From positions 3,013,501-3,077,500 of the forward strand of contig NZ_CP120233.1 of NCBI RefSeq assembly GCF_030012985.1: a stretch of DNA of 64,000 nucleotides, written 5' to 3'. The notes below the pieces were generated by a model. It was not told where the DNA came from and did not search any database. It saw nothing but the letters and a program-made list of their open reading frames with translations. Position 1 is the first letter of the stretch. The number at the start of each line of letters is the position of its first letter. Source of the stretch: Microbulbifer sp. VAAF005 (lineage in GTDB: Bacteria; Pseudomonadota; Gammaproteobacteria; Pseudomonadales; Cellvibrionaceae). Of the stretch, positions 43,685 to 53,373 are shown one piece after another. Made by a program: the position numbers and the translations under genes.

Positions 43685-46572
43685 TTAAGGTAATATGCAT
43701 TCCGCCACAGGGAAATTTTCATCCACAGTGGTGTATGCGGAGCCAGCATCAAGAATCCAGTCATAGCCAATAATTGTGGGGTTAGTGACCCCAGCCGTTA
43801 GCGGCCCCTTAAACAGACCATTGAATAGTGACACTCTCGCACTCTCATCATTCCATAGTGCAAAACCACTATCGGAGGCGTAAGAATCGCAAAAGCGATA
43901 TTTATCTTCACTACCAATAGCCCGTGGTAATGCCGGGGCAAACATCATCCACTGATGATTTCCATCAATACTCTTGAAGGCATCAGCTACTAGATTATCA
44001 ACACTCATTTCGTCCAAGATAGACTCATCAAGGCCCTGGGTTTCAGCCAATGTGATCAAGCCGTCTCTATCCAACAATGCTAGTTTTGCCAAAGTAATCG
44101 CATTTGCTACTACAGGGTAATCCGTCACGCTGTAATCACCATTGCTATCCAGACGCATCTCAGCAGTGACTCGATAGGCCATATCTGGAATCTTAACCAA
44201 ATGCTCAGCACCTGACTCAGCAGTGGTGTACCAACTATTCAACCCATCACTGGTCATGGGACTATCAAGAAGTTCAAGTAGCTCTTGATATTCTTCAGGC
44301 ACTACATCCGTAGCCTCTTCAATCAATAGCTCTTTAGCTCCATCTTTTAGCCCATCGATTTCCCCCTTAGTGCCTCCCGTGCAACTCGTAGATCTACAGG
44401 TATCGGTGCATTATCGAGAATACTTAAAACATCGGATAACGCATCCACCATACCGTTAACATTCTGCCAAACTTCACAAGCTTGAGACGGTACTCCAATT
44501 AAAGTTGGCCCATAACACGCCACCCAATCCGCAAGAGGATCTACACTGCTGGCACTTTCATCCATGGTATTAACCATCATGGTAGCTGTAGTACGCGTAT
44601 ATTCAGTCATGGCTGTATCAACACTGCTCTGCCACATTGAAAAGACGGACTGAATTGGGCTCATATCACTTTCTAAAAGCTGCCAAAGATCAATTAAAGC
44701 ATTGACTGTCGCATTCAAATTGTCTTCAACTTCTTTCAGCTTTTCATAAGCTGCTTTAGCATCGTCTATATTTTGTTGAGCCTGTTGATTTACATCGTCT
44801 TCAAGTTCATGAATAGCATTCAGCAATGCATAATCTGCAGCATTAACAGCCTTACTTAAATCCTCACAAAGACCGCCATCGTCAGATGATATTTTATTAG
44901 AGTTTATCGAAATAACTTCTTTGCCAGATTCTGATTCAGTAACCAATATCGAAGTAATTATTCCATCAGAAAATTTAACACTCCAATTATACTCTGTAGT
45001 GTTTATTAGAATGGGCGACAGAACATCTCCGGCTCCAATCAAAATAAAAGGCGGAATAATCGAATCCCGGATCATTTCGACAAGACTATCCACTACTTCT
45101 CGATGATAAGGGGATGCATAATCAGCAAACTCTGTAGTTTCATCATTCAGAATTGCAGCTATATCTTCCGGTGTAAATCCTGGTGAATTATAAATGAAAT
45201 CACTCAAAACCCTTGATCTTCCTGATTCTCGAGCCCAATCCAAAGCATAATCAGAGTATAGATCAGAAGCAGAAATATTCTCCTCCCCTATCGTGTACAC
45301 ATAGGGATCATCATCCCCAAAGATATCTAAAATACCTAGTGGGTCAATAGACCATTCAATAGCATCCTCAACTCCGTCAATCCCTAACAAACCTGCAAAT
45401 GGATCTAATTCAATTGCAGTTTCTAATATCCCTGCAGGATCTATCGTATCAATAGCATATTCACAGCCATTAACAGCCAAATCAGTGCGCCAATCCAGTA
45501 CAGCTTTTTCCAGTTCCTGTCTTTTATCTGTCAGGCTATCTTGTGAAGACTGCAGTTTATCCATTGCAGAGGTCACGGAGTCAAAGCCAAAATTCTCAAA
45601 GTCACTCCTATAACCCAGCAATTTATCACTTATAGACTGAATCTGATCAACTCCGACATTGACCTCATCTATAAGAACGTTACCAATATCTACTAAATCA
45701 CTAGCTAACTCGTCAGAGACATCGATGTCATATTTTATTTTGGCTACCAATTGTAACACCCAAACATCAATGGCATGCCAATAACCATACTCATCATTTG
45801 CCTGCTTTCGCAATTGTTCTCTTAAATTTGAGATTGCAACTAAATGTAAAGCGTAAGAGTTTTTAGCATATTGCTCCGTTGGAATATCGGCATAAATTAG
45901 CTCATCCCGGAGAAACTCAAATAGATCATCATCCTCGAGATTAATCCTTTGATAGGGCGCTCCCAGCGCAATTCCCTGGTAATCACGTAAGACGGGCACC
46001 TTTGAATCTATGTACGATTCCAGCGCTATATGGCGTTTTTCATTTAATTGTTCGCCATCACCAAGTTCAAAAATATCCCCTGAGTACTGGTTAACATATG
46101 TATGTGCAAATACATCTGCTGATGCATGACTCAAGTAACCATATATATAGGCACGTGCTTTATTAGATATTTCTTTCTTGGTTAATAAGTATTTCAACCA
46201 ATCATCAGTGTGATACCGGCTAGAGTCTAACTCTTCAATCACATCCCCAGCTTCATTTTTTCCTAATGCTCCAGGATGTACACTCGTCTGCCCTACCACA
46301 AAATCCGGAGCAGCATCTGGCCCAATATTTCCAAAAAGATATGCAGATTGATTCTCCAGAATTGCCGAAGAAACCTCTTCTGATACAGGGATATCATAAA
46401 AATTATTATTGATTTCAAAGGTCAAATTTCCATCATCTGCAAGGTCATTAATAACCTGCTGCCCAACGAAAACATGACTTTTTAATTTAAATGCCCACCC
46501 ATTATTTGTCACCATCAATCCTAGCAAAAGGAAGCTTAACTGCCCCCCAAACTTTTTCAGTCCATGCAACAT
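43685..46572 (-). pseudogene. Zinc-dependent phospholipase C-like protein, frameshifted (about 962 aa)
   Basis: Secreted protein (signal peptide to about residue 28, NNGWA-FKL) with a PF00882-type zinc-dependent phospholipase core: SHVFVGQQVINDL, AYLFGNIGPDAAPDF, SSRYHTDDWLKYLL and GYLSHASADVFAHTYVNQY, which supply His/Asp metal ligands. The rest is long helical sequence of unknown fold. The first frame stops at 44347 after LREALRGKSMG. A C5 run at 44362-44366 (minus-strand G5) lacks one base; adding it joins to GEIDGLKDGAKELLIEEATDVV and reads on to 43685. The second part (213 aa) shows no domain I know. AT-rich compared with neighbours. Confidence 0.75.
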
Positions 46573-46814
46573 TTATAATAATTCCCTTGTATAAAAAATA
46601 GAATCAAACTAAAAGTAGAGGGAAAGCCCCAAAATATTTACCCCGCGAGATTATAATACACTTGGAAAGATAATAAAAACTAACCTCGCTCTTAACGAAA
46701 GGATAATAGCATTTATCCAAAACACCGATGTATACATAGATGCTCAGCTTATAATAAAAATCTAATTGTATAGATTAAATAACCTAATCAAAAACAATAC
46801 CTACATCATTATCT

Positions 46815-47579
46815 TCATATAACCTTGTTATTTATTTTATGCGGCACTCTCATATTAGGGAACGCCCTCCCAACCGCATAAACTACTTTCTCGTAGGCAT
46901 TATCCGCACAGAAATCTCCATGGGCCGCAAGAAAGTGCAAAAACGGCTGCCTTAGGATTTGTTCGAAGTCGTACTTCAACCACAGCCCAGGATTTTTATC
47001 ACTTGGTACCATCCTTGCTCTCCAAGAGGGAGCTATCTGCATTCCTCGACGGATACCAGAAAACCTCAGCAGGTTTTTCCCAAACCAAGTACATCCGTGC
47101 CATGACTGCCAATACTGCAAAGCATCACAACTGACCAGTAGTCCGCCACTAAACGGGAGCCACAATACGGCCTCTGGAAACCGACTTTGGGAGAAGACAA
47201 TAAAGCGTCCCCCCGGTATTGGACAAACATCCTCCTGTCGCAACACCTTATCTGCTTTTGGCGGATAAAAATCTGAGCCGCGCTGTGTCCAAAAGGTAAG
47301 ATCAAAGTGATCTCTGTAGTAGAGATCATCACGTCCATGGTGATAGCCGAGCCGTATCGCGTGACTCACTCGCCCGAGGTCTTTTAACTTTTCCTCCTGC
47401 TGTGGACGCAATCTGATGGGATTAATCAAGGTAAGGTGATCCTGCCAGCGAGCGATTCCCATATTGCGATTGATAGTCACCCCCGGCGCTAGTTTGATAG
47501 TTCCGGGAACATAAAAAAAATTAGGTAACAACTGGCGAATCTCGCCATGGGGCTCTGTGGGGGGGTAGTTGATACGCAC
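46815..47579 (-). CDS. Metallo-hydrolase-like protein (DUF4336-like), 254 aa
   Basis: Resembles metallo-beta-lactamase-fold proteins of the DUF4336 type: LPNFFYVPGTIKLAPGVTINRNMGIARW, LINPIRLRPQQEEKLKDLGRVSHAIRLGYHHGRDDLYYRD, and a C-terminal LAAHGDFCADNAYEKV. Classical HxHxDH is absent, so zinc hydrolase activity is doubtful. Probably in an operon with the ACT-domain gene 14 nt upstream. Confidence 0.6.
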   Translation of the reverse strand: MRINYPPTEPHGEIRQLLPNFFYVPGTIKLAPGVTINRNMGIARWQDHLTLINPIRLRPQQEEKLKDLGRVSHAIRLGYHHGRDDLYYRDHFDLTFWTQRGSDFYPPKADKVLRQEDVCPIPGGRFIVFSQSRFPEAVLWLPFSGGLLVSCDALQYWQSWHGCTWFGKNLLRFSGIRRGMQIAPSWRARMVPSDKNPGLWLKYDFEQILRQPFLHFLAAHGDFCADNAYEKVVYAVGRAFPNMRVPHKINNKVI

Positions 47580-47593
47580 TGGCAGGCTACATA

Positions 47594-48004
47594 TCAGCTA
47601 TATTGAACTCGATTTCGAATACCGCGCAGAATTTTTACTGCAAATTCCGCGCGCTCATCAGGGACAAAAATGTGGTCACAGTGTAGTGTGGAAACCACGC
47701 TGGTATCTATTCCAGCCTCCATTAATTCCTGGGCAACCACAGGAATAACCCGCACCGCATCAAGGCTAGCCAGGATCTGCAAAGTGATTTGGCGAAATGG
47801 GGCGCTTGCAGCAATATCTAATTGCCGAGCCGAACGTTGAGGCAGTATCACACTCATTCCCTCACCTTCTCGGAAGAAACACAAACTCTCTGACAAAATA
47901 TCTGTAAACCGATTATCTGAAACCTGACAAAATACATAGATTTCATCGTGCAGCTTGGGATACAAAGTTCTCAATGCTCTCACTATGGATAGATCAGCTT
48001 TCAT
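47594..48004 (-). CDS. ACT-domain protein (DUF2241/ACT_7), 136 aa
   Basis: Two ACT-like halves: LSIVRALRTLYPKLHDEIYVFCQVSDNRF and ITLQILASLDAVRVIPVVAQELMEAGIDTSVVST ending HCDHIFVPDERAEFAVKILRGI, typical of small stand-alone ACT proteins that bind amino acids. Start at ATG 48004 (MKADLSI) because the family begins there; a longer frame to 48070 lacks ribosome binding site support. Regulatory target unknown. Confidence 0.8.
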   Translation of the reverse strand: MKADLSIVRALRTLYPKLHDEIYVFCQVSDNRFTDILSESLCFFREGEGMSVILPQRSARQLDIAASAPFRQITLQILASLDAVRVIPVVAQELMEAGIDTSVVSTLHCDHIFVPDERAEFAVKILRGIRNRVQYS

Positions 48005-48364
48005 GCTTTCATTGCCGTCTGGAAGTTTTCTCCAGCCTGATGAATACGACCGGCTTCTATACAATCGCACTGTTTTTGGATCAATCTTGCTGATTAATAC
48101 CTGTACTTCAGGTGAAAGTAGTCCAATTCTAAAACTACTTTTCGCGGGATATCTATTACCCGGCAGGATATTTTAATTTGGAAAAAGCAAGATCACGCAT
48201 TTTTTTAGAATTATTTTCCTAACAGGGTTAGCTGTTTAATAACTAAATATTTTTAAGAATTTTCCTGAAGTTTCAAGAAGTCAGATTTTAGGTGGTGGAT
48301 AGTTAAAAATATATTGATGGGATTAATTCTTATTAAGAGAAATTGACCCAATGACGGCAAGAAG
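48005..48364. other. AT-rich intergenic segment of 360 bp
   Basis: No coding sequence, tRNA or strong hairpin seen. It should contain the promoter for the ACT-domain/DUF4336-like pair on the minus strand. Confidence 0.5.
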
Positions 48365-49039
48365 TTACGGATTTCTCAGCTCTTCACCATCAAATTCCGG
48401 TTCATTGGGCGCGGGAGTTGTATCCACTTCCGACGAATCCTGTTCAACCTCCCAGCTCTTCAGCACCGCATCAATATCCTTTTCCAGGCGCACACGGGGA
48501 AATTTGGGGCAGGGTGAATCTCTATCTGGATCATGCCATGCGGACAGGGGGGCTACAAAAACCACATAGGATTTATGCAGACGATTTCGTCCAATACTCA
48601 CTTCCGTCCATGTTGTTTGCCAGGCAAACTTTCCCCTCACCGCATAATCGCTTTCGTAGGATTTTAAAGTGAGAAAATAGGGATAAATCTTCCCTCGCTT
48701 GCAAATAATTCTGCGTCCGGTCTTTATATTGGCCATTTGAGTAAATGGATCAAAATACCAATTAATATCGTATCCAAATACGAATTGCATCTCTCCATTT
48801 TGCCTTAAAAAAGCGTAGGATCTCCCAGTGCCATCGGGCTTGAGACTCCAGACATGCCGCGCTTCACCATCGCGGGAAATCAGCCAGGCCCCAACCCATT
48901 GACTGGCATCGTAGCGTGATTTTGCATGCCAGCCTTCATTGAGTGTTTTTCGTTTCTCTTCACTGGCATTTGCACTTACGACAAAAATTAGCAGTGGCAG
49001 GAAGAGATAGAATTTTATCCATTCCCACCCACTACTCAT
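48365..49039 (-). CDS. Secreted WxGxW-type protein, paralogue of next gene, 224 aa
   Basis: Not recognised by name. Signal peptide about 1-26 (FYLFLPLLIFVVSANA-SE) when started at ATG 49039. The core aligns with the upstream neighbour: WVGAWLISRDGE, WSLKPDGTGRSYAFL, FGYDINWYFDP, NIKTGRRIICKRG. These features suggest a small beta-sheet (lipocalin-like) domain. The C-terminal 50 residues are acidic and specific to this copy. Ends next to the intergenic region. Confidence 0.6.
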   Translation of the reverse strand: MSSGWEWIKFYLFLPLLIFVVSANASEEKRKTLNEGWHAKSRYDASQWVGAWLISRDGEARHVWSLKPDGTGRSYAFLRQNGEMQFVFGYDINWYFDPFTQMANIKTGRRIICKRGKIYPYFLTLKSYESDYAVRGKFAWQTTWTEVSIGRNRLHKSYVVFVAPLSAWHDPDRDSPCPKFPRVRLEKDIDAVLKSWEVEQDSSEVDTTPAPNEPEFDGEELRNP

Positions 49040-49084
49040 CTTTTCCACGCACGGATTAAATAGCGTTCGCACGGAAGTAAGCTG

Positions 49085-49564
49085 CTAGCGACTGACAATA
49101 TCCGGACAACTTGCACCGGCCTTGGGGGTTCGCCAATCAGCCAACCGACGCTGAAAGCTCAGAAGTCCGCCGCCCGCCTGCAGCCAATGACGGCCATCAA
49201 TCACTGCAAATAGGAGGGTGGCACGGCTCCAATCTCGAAATGCGACAGATACAACCCCGCCCTTACAGCGCACCGAGGTTCCAGTTTTAACTCGCACCCG
49301 GTCACCATCCAATTGCCAGTTAATGGCAAAACCATGGGTCAATAGGCCTTTGGCATTAAACCCATAGGCATATCCGGAGCCATCGGCATGCAGTTGCCAC
49401 ACTAATTGATCATCGCCTTCACTCACAACCAACCAATTTCCCGCCCACTTTTGCTGGGCGGACTCCGCCGAGGCCCACATTGGTATCGCTAGGAAAATTG
49501 CTGTGACAAATGGAACAACCGGCTTGATAAAATGCCGCTTTGGTAAAAGACGCAAAAACTTCAT
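49085..49564 (-). CDS. Secreted WxGxW-type protein, 159 aa
   Basis: Signal peptide about 1-34 (TAIFLAIPMWASA-ES). Mature part WAGNWLVVSEGDDQLVWQLHADGSGYAYGF, FAINWQLDGDRVRVKTGTSVRCKGG, paralogous to the downstream gene at 48365. Length and pattern fit a periplasmic or secreted small beta protein. Function unknown. Separated by 45 bp from its paralogue, so co-transcription is likely. Confidence 0.65.
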   Translation of the reverse strand: MKFLRLLPKRHFIKPVVPFVTAIFLAIPMWASAESAQQKWAGNWLVVSEGDDQLVWQLHADGSGYAYGFNAKGLLTHGFAINWQLDGDRVRVKTGTSVRCKGGVVSVAFRDWSRATLLFAVIDGRHWLQAGGGLLSFQRRLADWRTPKAGASCPDIVSR

Positions 49565-49829
49565 GCGCAGCCCTACGGTATCGGCCCCAGTGCATTACAG
49601 GGGGCGGGTTATTCAAAAGACGACTGGGGAAGTCGCCAATTTTCCTTTCCGATTACGGGGCTAAAGCCTCACTTATCGGCATGAAAAAACGCTTCGGCGC
49701 TATTTTTCACATCCCTCGAAAAGTAAGGCTAGACGCAATTTACAACGGTGGCAGGTTAAACGTTAAAAATATTCAAATTTACGACAAATTCACAAAAAGA
49801 ATGCCAAGTCATTTTTACCGGTAGTCCAA

Positions 49830-50294
49830 CTATCTGGATTTTGCTTCGGAAAAATTCTTGTCTGCTCTCCACACCCGATACTTTAACTGCACGCCCTGTG
49901 GCAGATATATAACCATTGGCAACTTACTGCTATAAGGCAGCATCAAGCCATCACCGCGCACGGTGATAAATCGCCGGGATTCACTGCCTTGGGCACAGAC
50001 CTTTTGCGTATCTGTGGTCGGGGTCAAGTCGGACAGGACATAAAAGGGGTAACCCCAGCCTGGGAGTATGTCCTTACGCAATGGAGCGCTAAAGCTTTGC
50101 AAGTTGCATTCCGCGACTTGGCTTTTTCCCGGTATCAATTCAACCCTAAAGCGACTTTCATCAACAACCTTGGGCAGCTTGATAACGTGACGTAACTTGC
50201 CATCAACCTCCTCTGGAAATGCATCCAGAGGCTCAGAACTGTGGCAATCCAGGGCCAGTAACAACATGAAGGCAGTGGCAACTAATTTTGACAT
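49830..50294 (-). CDS. eco: Ecotin, serine protease inhibitor, 154 aa
   Basis: Periplasmic dimeric inhibitor of trypsin-fold serine proteases. Signal peptide to about residue 19. Core KLRHVIKLPKVVDESRFRVELIPGK, ECNLQSF, LPGWGYPFYVL, SSKLPMVIYLP, QLKYRVWRADKNFSEAK matches ecotin along its length. Disulfide Cys63-Cys100 conserved with exactly 36 residues between, as in E. coli. By that spacing the P1 residue is Gln97 (E. coli has Met), which is unusual for the family. Confidence 0.9.
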   Translation of the reverse strand: MSKLVATAFMLLLALDCHSSEPLDAFPEEVDGKLRHVIKLPKVVDESRFRVELIPGKSQVAECNLQSFSAPLRKDILPGWGYPFYVLSDLTPTTDTQKVCAQGSESRRFITVRGDGLMLPYSSKLPMVIYLPQGVQLKYRVWRADKNFSEAKSR

Positions 50295-50338
50295 GGTATG
50301 GCCTCACTACTGCGCCGGGAAATGGCGGACAAAACTTT

Positions 50339-51535
50339 TTAAAGTCTAGTTCGCTTTTGTCTTCGCAGTCCCCACCAGAGCAGCACCCCCAAACCAATTG
50401 CCAAAGCAAACAGAGCGGCAGTCCATAGGTATCGCTCCTCCCCCATCGCAGGTGGCTCCAACTTGGAGTGGGCCAGATTGAGATCCGCCCGCAGATTTTG
50501 AAACGCGGCAATAACTTCTGTAGAACTGGCACCACCAATCAAGTCACCCCGCAATTGCTGCCATTGGACCTGAAGCTGCTCCACCAGTACCTTGTCACGA
50601 ATCAGCAGCTCCTGTCGTAACGGCCTATACCCATCACGATAAGCCAGCATTAACTTACCGTATGCCGCTGTTATATCTCCTCCTCGATAGTCCGTCTCCG
50701 CCAGCTGCAGCAAGCCAATTGCGCTGATAAGAGGGGGGATCAGAGTGCGTACAAGGTGGGGGTTTCCGCGCCACCACATCAATGCTTGTTGCAGAGTTGG
50801 CTCTAGTTCCGCCGGTTTAGTGGTCGCCATTCCCGGGAGTCCCAGTAACCCGGGATAACGGGTCGCCAAGTCGGAAGAGGGTGGTAACTGATTCGCCACT
50901 GGAAAAGCAGCGACAGTCACCGCTAATGCCCAGCGCTGTAGGCCGGTCAGATCTCCATCAATGTCGACTGTGTGAATAGAGTCAGTTTCTGGGTCCAGGG
51001 TGTTATAAAGATCATAAAGACTGAACCCCGCCATTCTCTCAAGATCATTGAGGGCTGGGCCTTCATTACTACCCTCACCGTCGACACCGTGGCAGACGGC
51101 ACACCGCTGCTGATAAACAGGCATCATAAAACCCGGCGAGGGCAAAGAGTAACTGGGTGACCGCTGCAGCTGATACAAAGCAGCAAGGCGATCGGCGATT
51201 GCATTGGCTCGACGGCGCACCTCTGCGCTGGAATCCTTATCCTCAATCGCCTTACGCAAGCCCGAGAGGCTTTTCTGCAAACCCTGCCGACCAGGCCGAT
51301 CGGGGAGTTGAGTGACCAGACGCAGTACTTCTTCTACCTGTTGCTTCTGTAGTTCATACAGAGGAGTGTCCAGTCGCTGCCCGTTCTCTACAGCGTCGCC
51401 GTAGTCTACCGCTATATAGGAGAGAAGATTGCTGGCCTGAGCGGCCACAGTATTGCTGCTTGACGTGTTCTGGGCTGAAACAGGTGCGATTAAGCCAGCT
51501 AGGAGAGTAAACAGTAAAATCCATTTGAATCCCAT
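50339..51535 (-). CDS. Cytochrome c with FTR1-type N-terminal module, no permease, 398 aa
   Basis: Signal peptide about 1-21 (APVSA-QN). The N-terminal half (LLSYIAVDYGDAVENG, then a short helical spacer) matches the periplasmic module that precedes iron permease FTR1 in many bacteria. A haem site CAVCHG lies near residue 142 in CAVCHGVDGEGSNEG, followed by LNDLERMAGFSLYDLYNTLDP. The seven-helix FTR1 domain with its REXXE motifs is missing; instead there is a helical part and one C-terminal membrane helix (LFALAIGLGVLLWWGL). Electron transfer linked to iron is plausible, but transport is not. Confidence 0.7.
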   Translation of the reverse strand: MGFKWILLFTLLAGLIAPVSAQNTSSSNTVAAQASNLLSYIAVDYGDAVENGQRLDTPLYELQKQQVEEVLRLVTQLPDRPGRQGLQKSLSGLRKAIEDKDSSAEVRRRANAIADRLAALYQLQRSPSYSLPSPGFMMPVYQQRCAVCHGVDGEGSNEGPALNDLERMAGFSLYDLYNTLDPETDSIHTVDIDGDLTGLQRWALAVTVAAFPVANQLPPSSDLATRYPGLLGLPGMATTKPAELEPTLQQALMWWRGNPHLVRTLIPPLISAIGLLQLAETDYRGGDITAAYGKLMLAYRDGYRPLRQELLIRDKVLVEQLQVQWQQLRGDLIGGASSTEVIAAFQNLRADLNLAHSKLEPPAMGEERYLWTAALFALAIGLGVLLWWGLRRQKRTRL

Positions 51536-51616
51536 TAGTGGCTTCCGGATCGGGCAAGGTTGATCGATGTTAGGAGCCTCTCGACAGATTGCGGGGCACC
51601 TTTCTTAGGGTAGAAA

Positions 51617-51643
51617 TAAAAAACCCCGCTCGAGGCGGGGTTT
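51617..51643. terminator. Terminator of dsbA (works in both directions)
   Basis: Stem AAACCCCGC/GCGGGGTTT with loop TCGAG. On the minus strand it is followed by T6 and lies 16 nt past the dsbA stop codon. Confidence 0.9.
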
Positions 51644-51658
51644 CTTCAATCGGAAAGC

Positions 51659-52345
51659 TTAGCCGCGATCCGCTCGCTCTTTGGCAATCAGGTAATCCGC
51701 CACTTGCAGCATCAGCTCCTGGCCATTGCTCTTACCTTTATATCCCGGGAAAGAGGAACTGATACGGTATTTACCCGCAACAACTACTTCCGGGGTACCG
51801 GTCATTTTGTAAGCGCGCTGATTGGCCATACCTTGCTTCACTTTGCTGTTGATAGCGAAGGAATTCATCAGCTTCGCAGCTTTGGCACCATCTTCACCAT
51901 GTTTGTTAAACAGTGCCTCAATAGCTTTCAAATCGGGCTTCCAGTTGCGACCTTCACGGATAGCCAGCATCTGACGCTGATTGTAGATAGTGTTAAAAAT
52001 TGGAGTGTGCATCTTCTCCAGAACGCCCATCGCATCAGCAACGTAGAAAAGGCGTGCATGAACATCCATCACCGGCTGCCAGATAGCTGGCAACTTCAGC
52101 AGTGCCACATCGCTGGGCATCTTTTCTTTCCAGCGCTTTAAGGTCGGTTCGAAGTTGTAGCAGTGGGCACAGCCATACCAGAACATCTCAGTCACTTCGA
52201 TCTTGTCGGTGCTTTTTTGCGGCACCGCCTGTGGCAATACCTCGTAATGCTGGCCCGCTTTAAACTCGCCACTCTCCTGGGCGCAGGCAACGAGACTGAA
52301 CATTACAGCCAAAACCATAGTGATTGGGGCGAGAACTGCTCTCAT
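51659..52345 (-). CDS. dsbA: Thiol:disulfide interchange protein DsbA, 228 aa
   Basis: Oxidises thiols of exported proteins. Thioredoxin-fold domain with active site CAHC (Cys59, Cys62) and the cis-Pro loop MTGTPEVVVAGKY. N terminus SLVACAQES has a lipobox-like LVAC (Cys21), so it may be membrane-anchored rather than soluble. Length fits DsbA of this group. Confidence 0.93.
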   Translation of the reverse strand: MRAVLAPITMVLAVMFSLVACAQESGEFKAGQHYEVLPQAVPQKSTDKIEVTEMFWYGCAHCYNFEPTLKRWKEKMPSDVALLKLPAIWQPVMDVHARLFYVADAMGVLEKMHTPIFNTIYNQRQMLAIREGRNWKPDLKAIEALFNKHGEDGAKAAKLMNSFAINSKVKQGMANQRAYKMTGTPEVVVAGKYRISSSFPGYKGKSNGQELMLQVADYLIAKERADRG

Positions 52346-52524
52346 AAGTCATCTCCAACTTTTATTTAGTGGTGCGAACGCCGTTAGCCGGCGGGCTGTC
52401 GAGCCACTGAGGACACAATAGACAACGCAGATTATTTAAGTTCCCAGACCCTCACGCAAGGAAACACTGCAAAAACTGCCCAGTATGCCCAGGTAATGAG
52501 GTCTTTTGATTAGGCGACAGACAC

Positions 52525-52549
52525 AAAAAAGGCCGGTCTCAGACCGGCC
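52525..52549 (-). terminator. Terminator of cytochrome c4 gene
   Basis: Minus-strand stem GGCCGGTCT/AGACCGGCC immediately followed by T6, 25 nt past the stop codon. Confidence 0.9.
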
Positions 52550-52574
52550 TCAGTGTACTCAAACCCTGTGACTA

Positions 52575-53249
52575 TTAGTCAGTCAGGCCTGCAATATAGT
52601 TGGCCAGCGCCTTGATCTCTGCATCGGAGAGTTGCTTGGCCACGGTGCGCATAGTGCGAACTTCACCGTCATTGTTGCGAGTACCCGCACGGAATGCTTT
52701 CAGCTGGGCTTCGATGTACTCTGGATACTGACCACCCAAACGAGGGTAACCGGCCGGCGCATTGCCCAGTCCAGCAGGTGAGTGGCACCCCATACAGGCG
52801 GGAACACCAGTCTCCATATTGCCACCGCGGTAGATTTTACGTCCAAGCATCAGGCCGTCGACGTTCTCACCGTTGTTTAGCATCACGGAAATAGCCTCAG
52901 ATCCGGTCAGCTGCATTGGCTGCGAGGCAAAGTAAGCGGCGATATCCTGCAGGTCCTGATCGTTGAAGTTGTCCAACTGACCGATCATTTGCGGCACATC
53001 GCGGGCCTTTTTACCGTCAGGTGTACCTTTAATATCTTTAAGCTGCTTATACAGATATTTTTCGCCGAGTCCGGCAATCTTTGGAAAAGCCGGAGCAATA
53101 CTGTTACCGTCTGCACCGTGGCAGGCTGCACATTGAGCGGCTTTTGCCTTGCCCGCAGCAGCGTCGCCCGCAGCCAGCGCCAAGGGCACGGCGCCCAAGC
53201 CGAAAACTAAACCGAGTGCCAGTGCAGTGTTCTTGATAATGCTGTTCAT
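52575..53249 (-). CDS. Cytochrome c4 (dihaem), 224 aa
   Basis: Periplasmic electron carrier to terminal oxidases. Two haem sites, CAACH near residue 38 and CMGCH near 142, with axial-ligand-bearing M...L and LTGSEA-type segments. Signal peptide 1-26 (LALAA). Start at ATG 53249 gives a normal leader; the frame can be read back to 53288 but adds nothing useful. Typically beside engB, as here. Confidence 0.93.
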   Translation of the reverse strand: MNSIIKNTALALGLVFGLGAVPLALAAGDAAAGKAKAAQCAACHGADGNSIAPAFPKIAGLGEKYLYKQLKDIKGTPDGKKARDVPQMIGQLDNFNDQDLQDIAAYFASQPMQLTGSEAISVMLNNGENVDGLMLGRKIYRGGNMETGVPACMGCHSPAGLGNAPAGYPRLGGQYPEYIEAQLKAFRAGTRNNDGEVRTMRTVAKQLSDAEIKALANYIAGLTD

Positions 53250-53373
53250 ACGTCGTCCCGTTGCGCGCTGAGAGATGGCGTTTCGCACCGCCCCCGATAG
53301 TCCTGCGACGCGAAAACGGCGGCATTATATACTTGCGCGCCAAGCGAGTGTACCGAATAAACAGACTTATACG

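Noticed and set aside
49540..49824. 94-codon plus-strand ORF beside the ecotin gene
   Set aside because: No ribosome binding site, biased composition and overlap with the promoter side of the 49085 gene.
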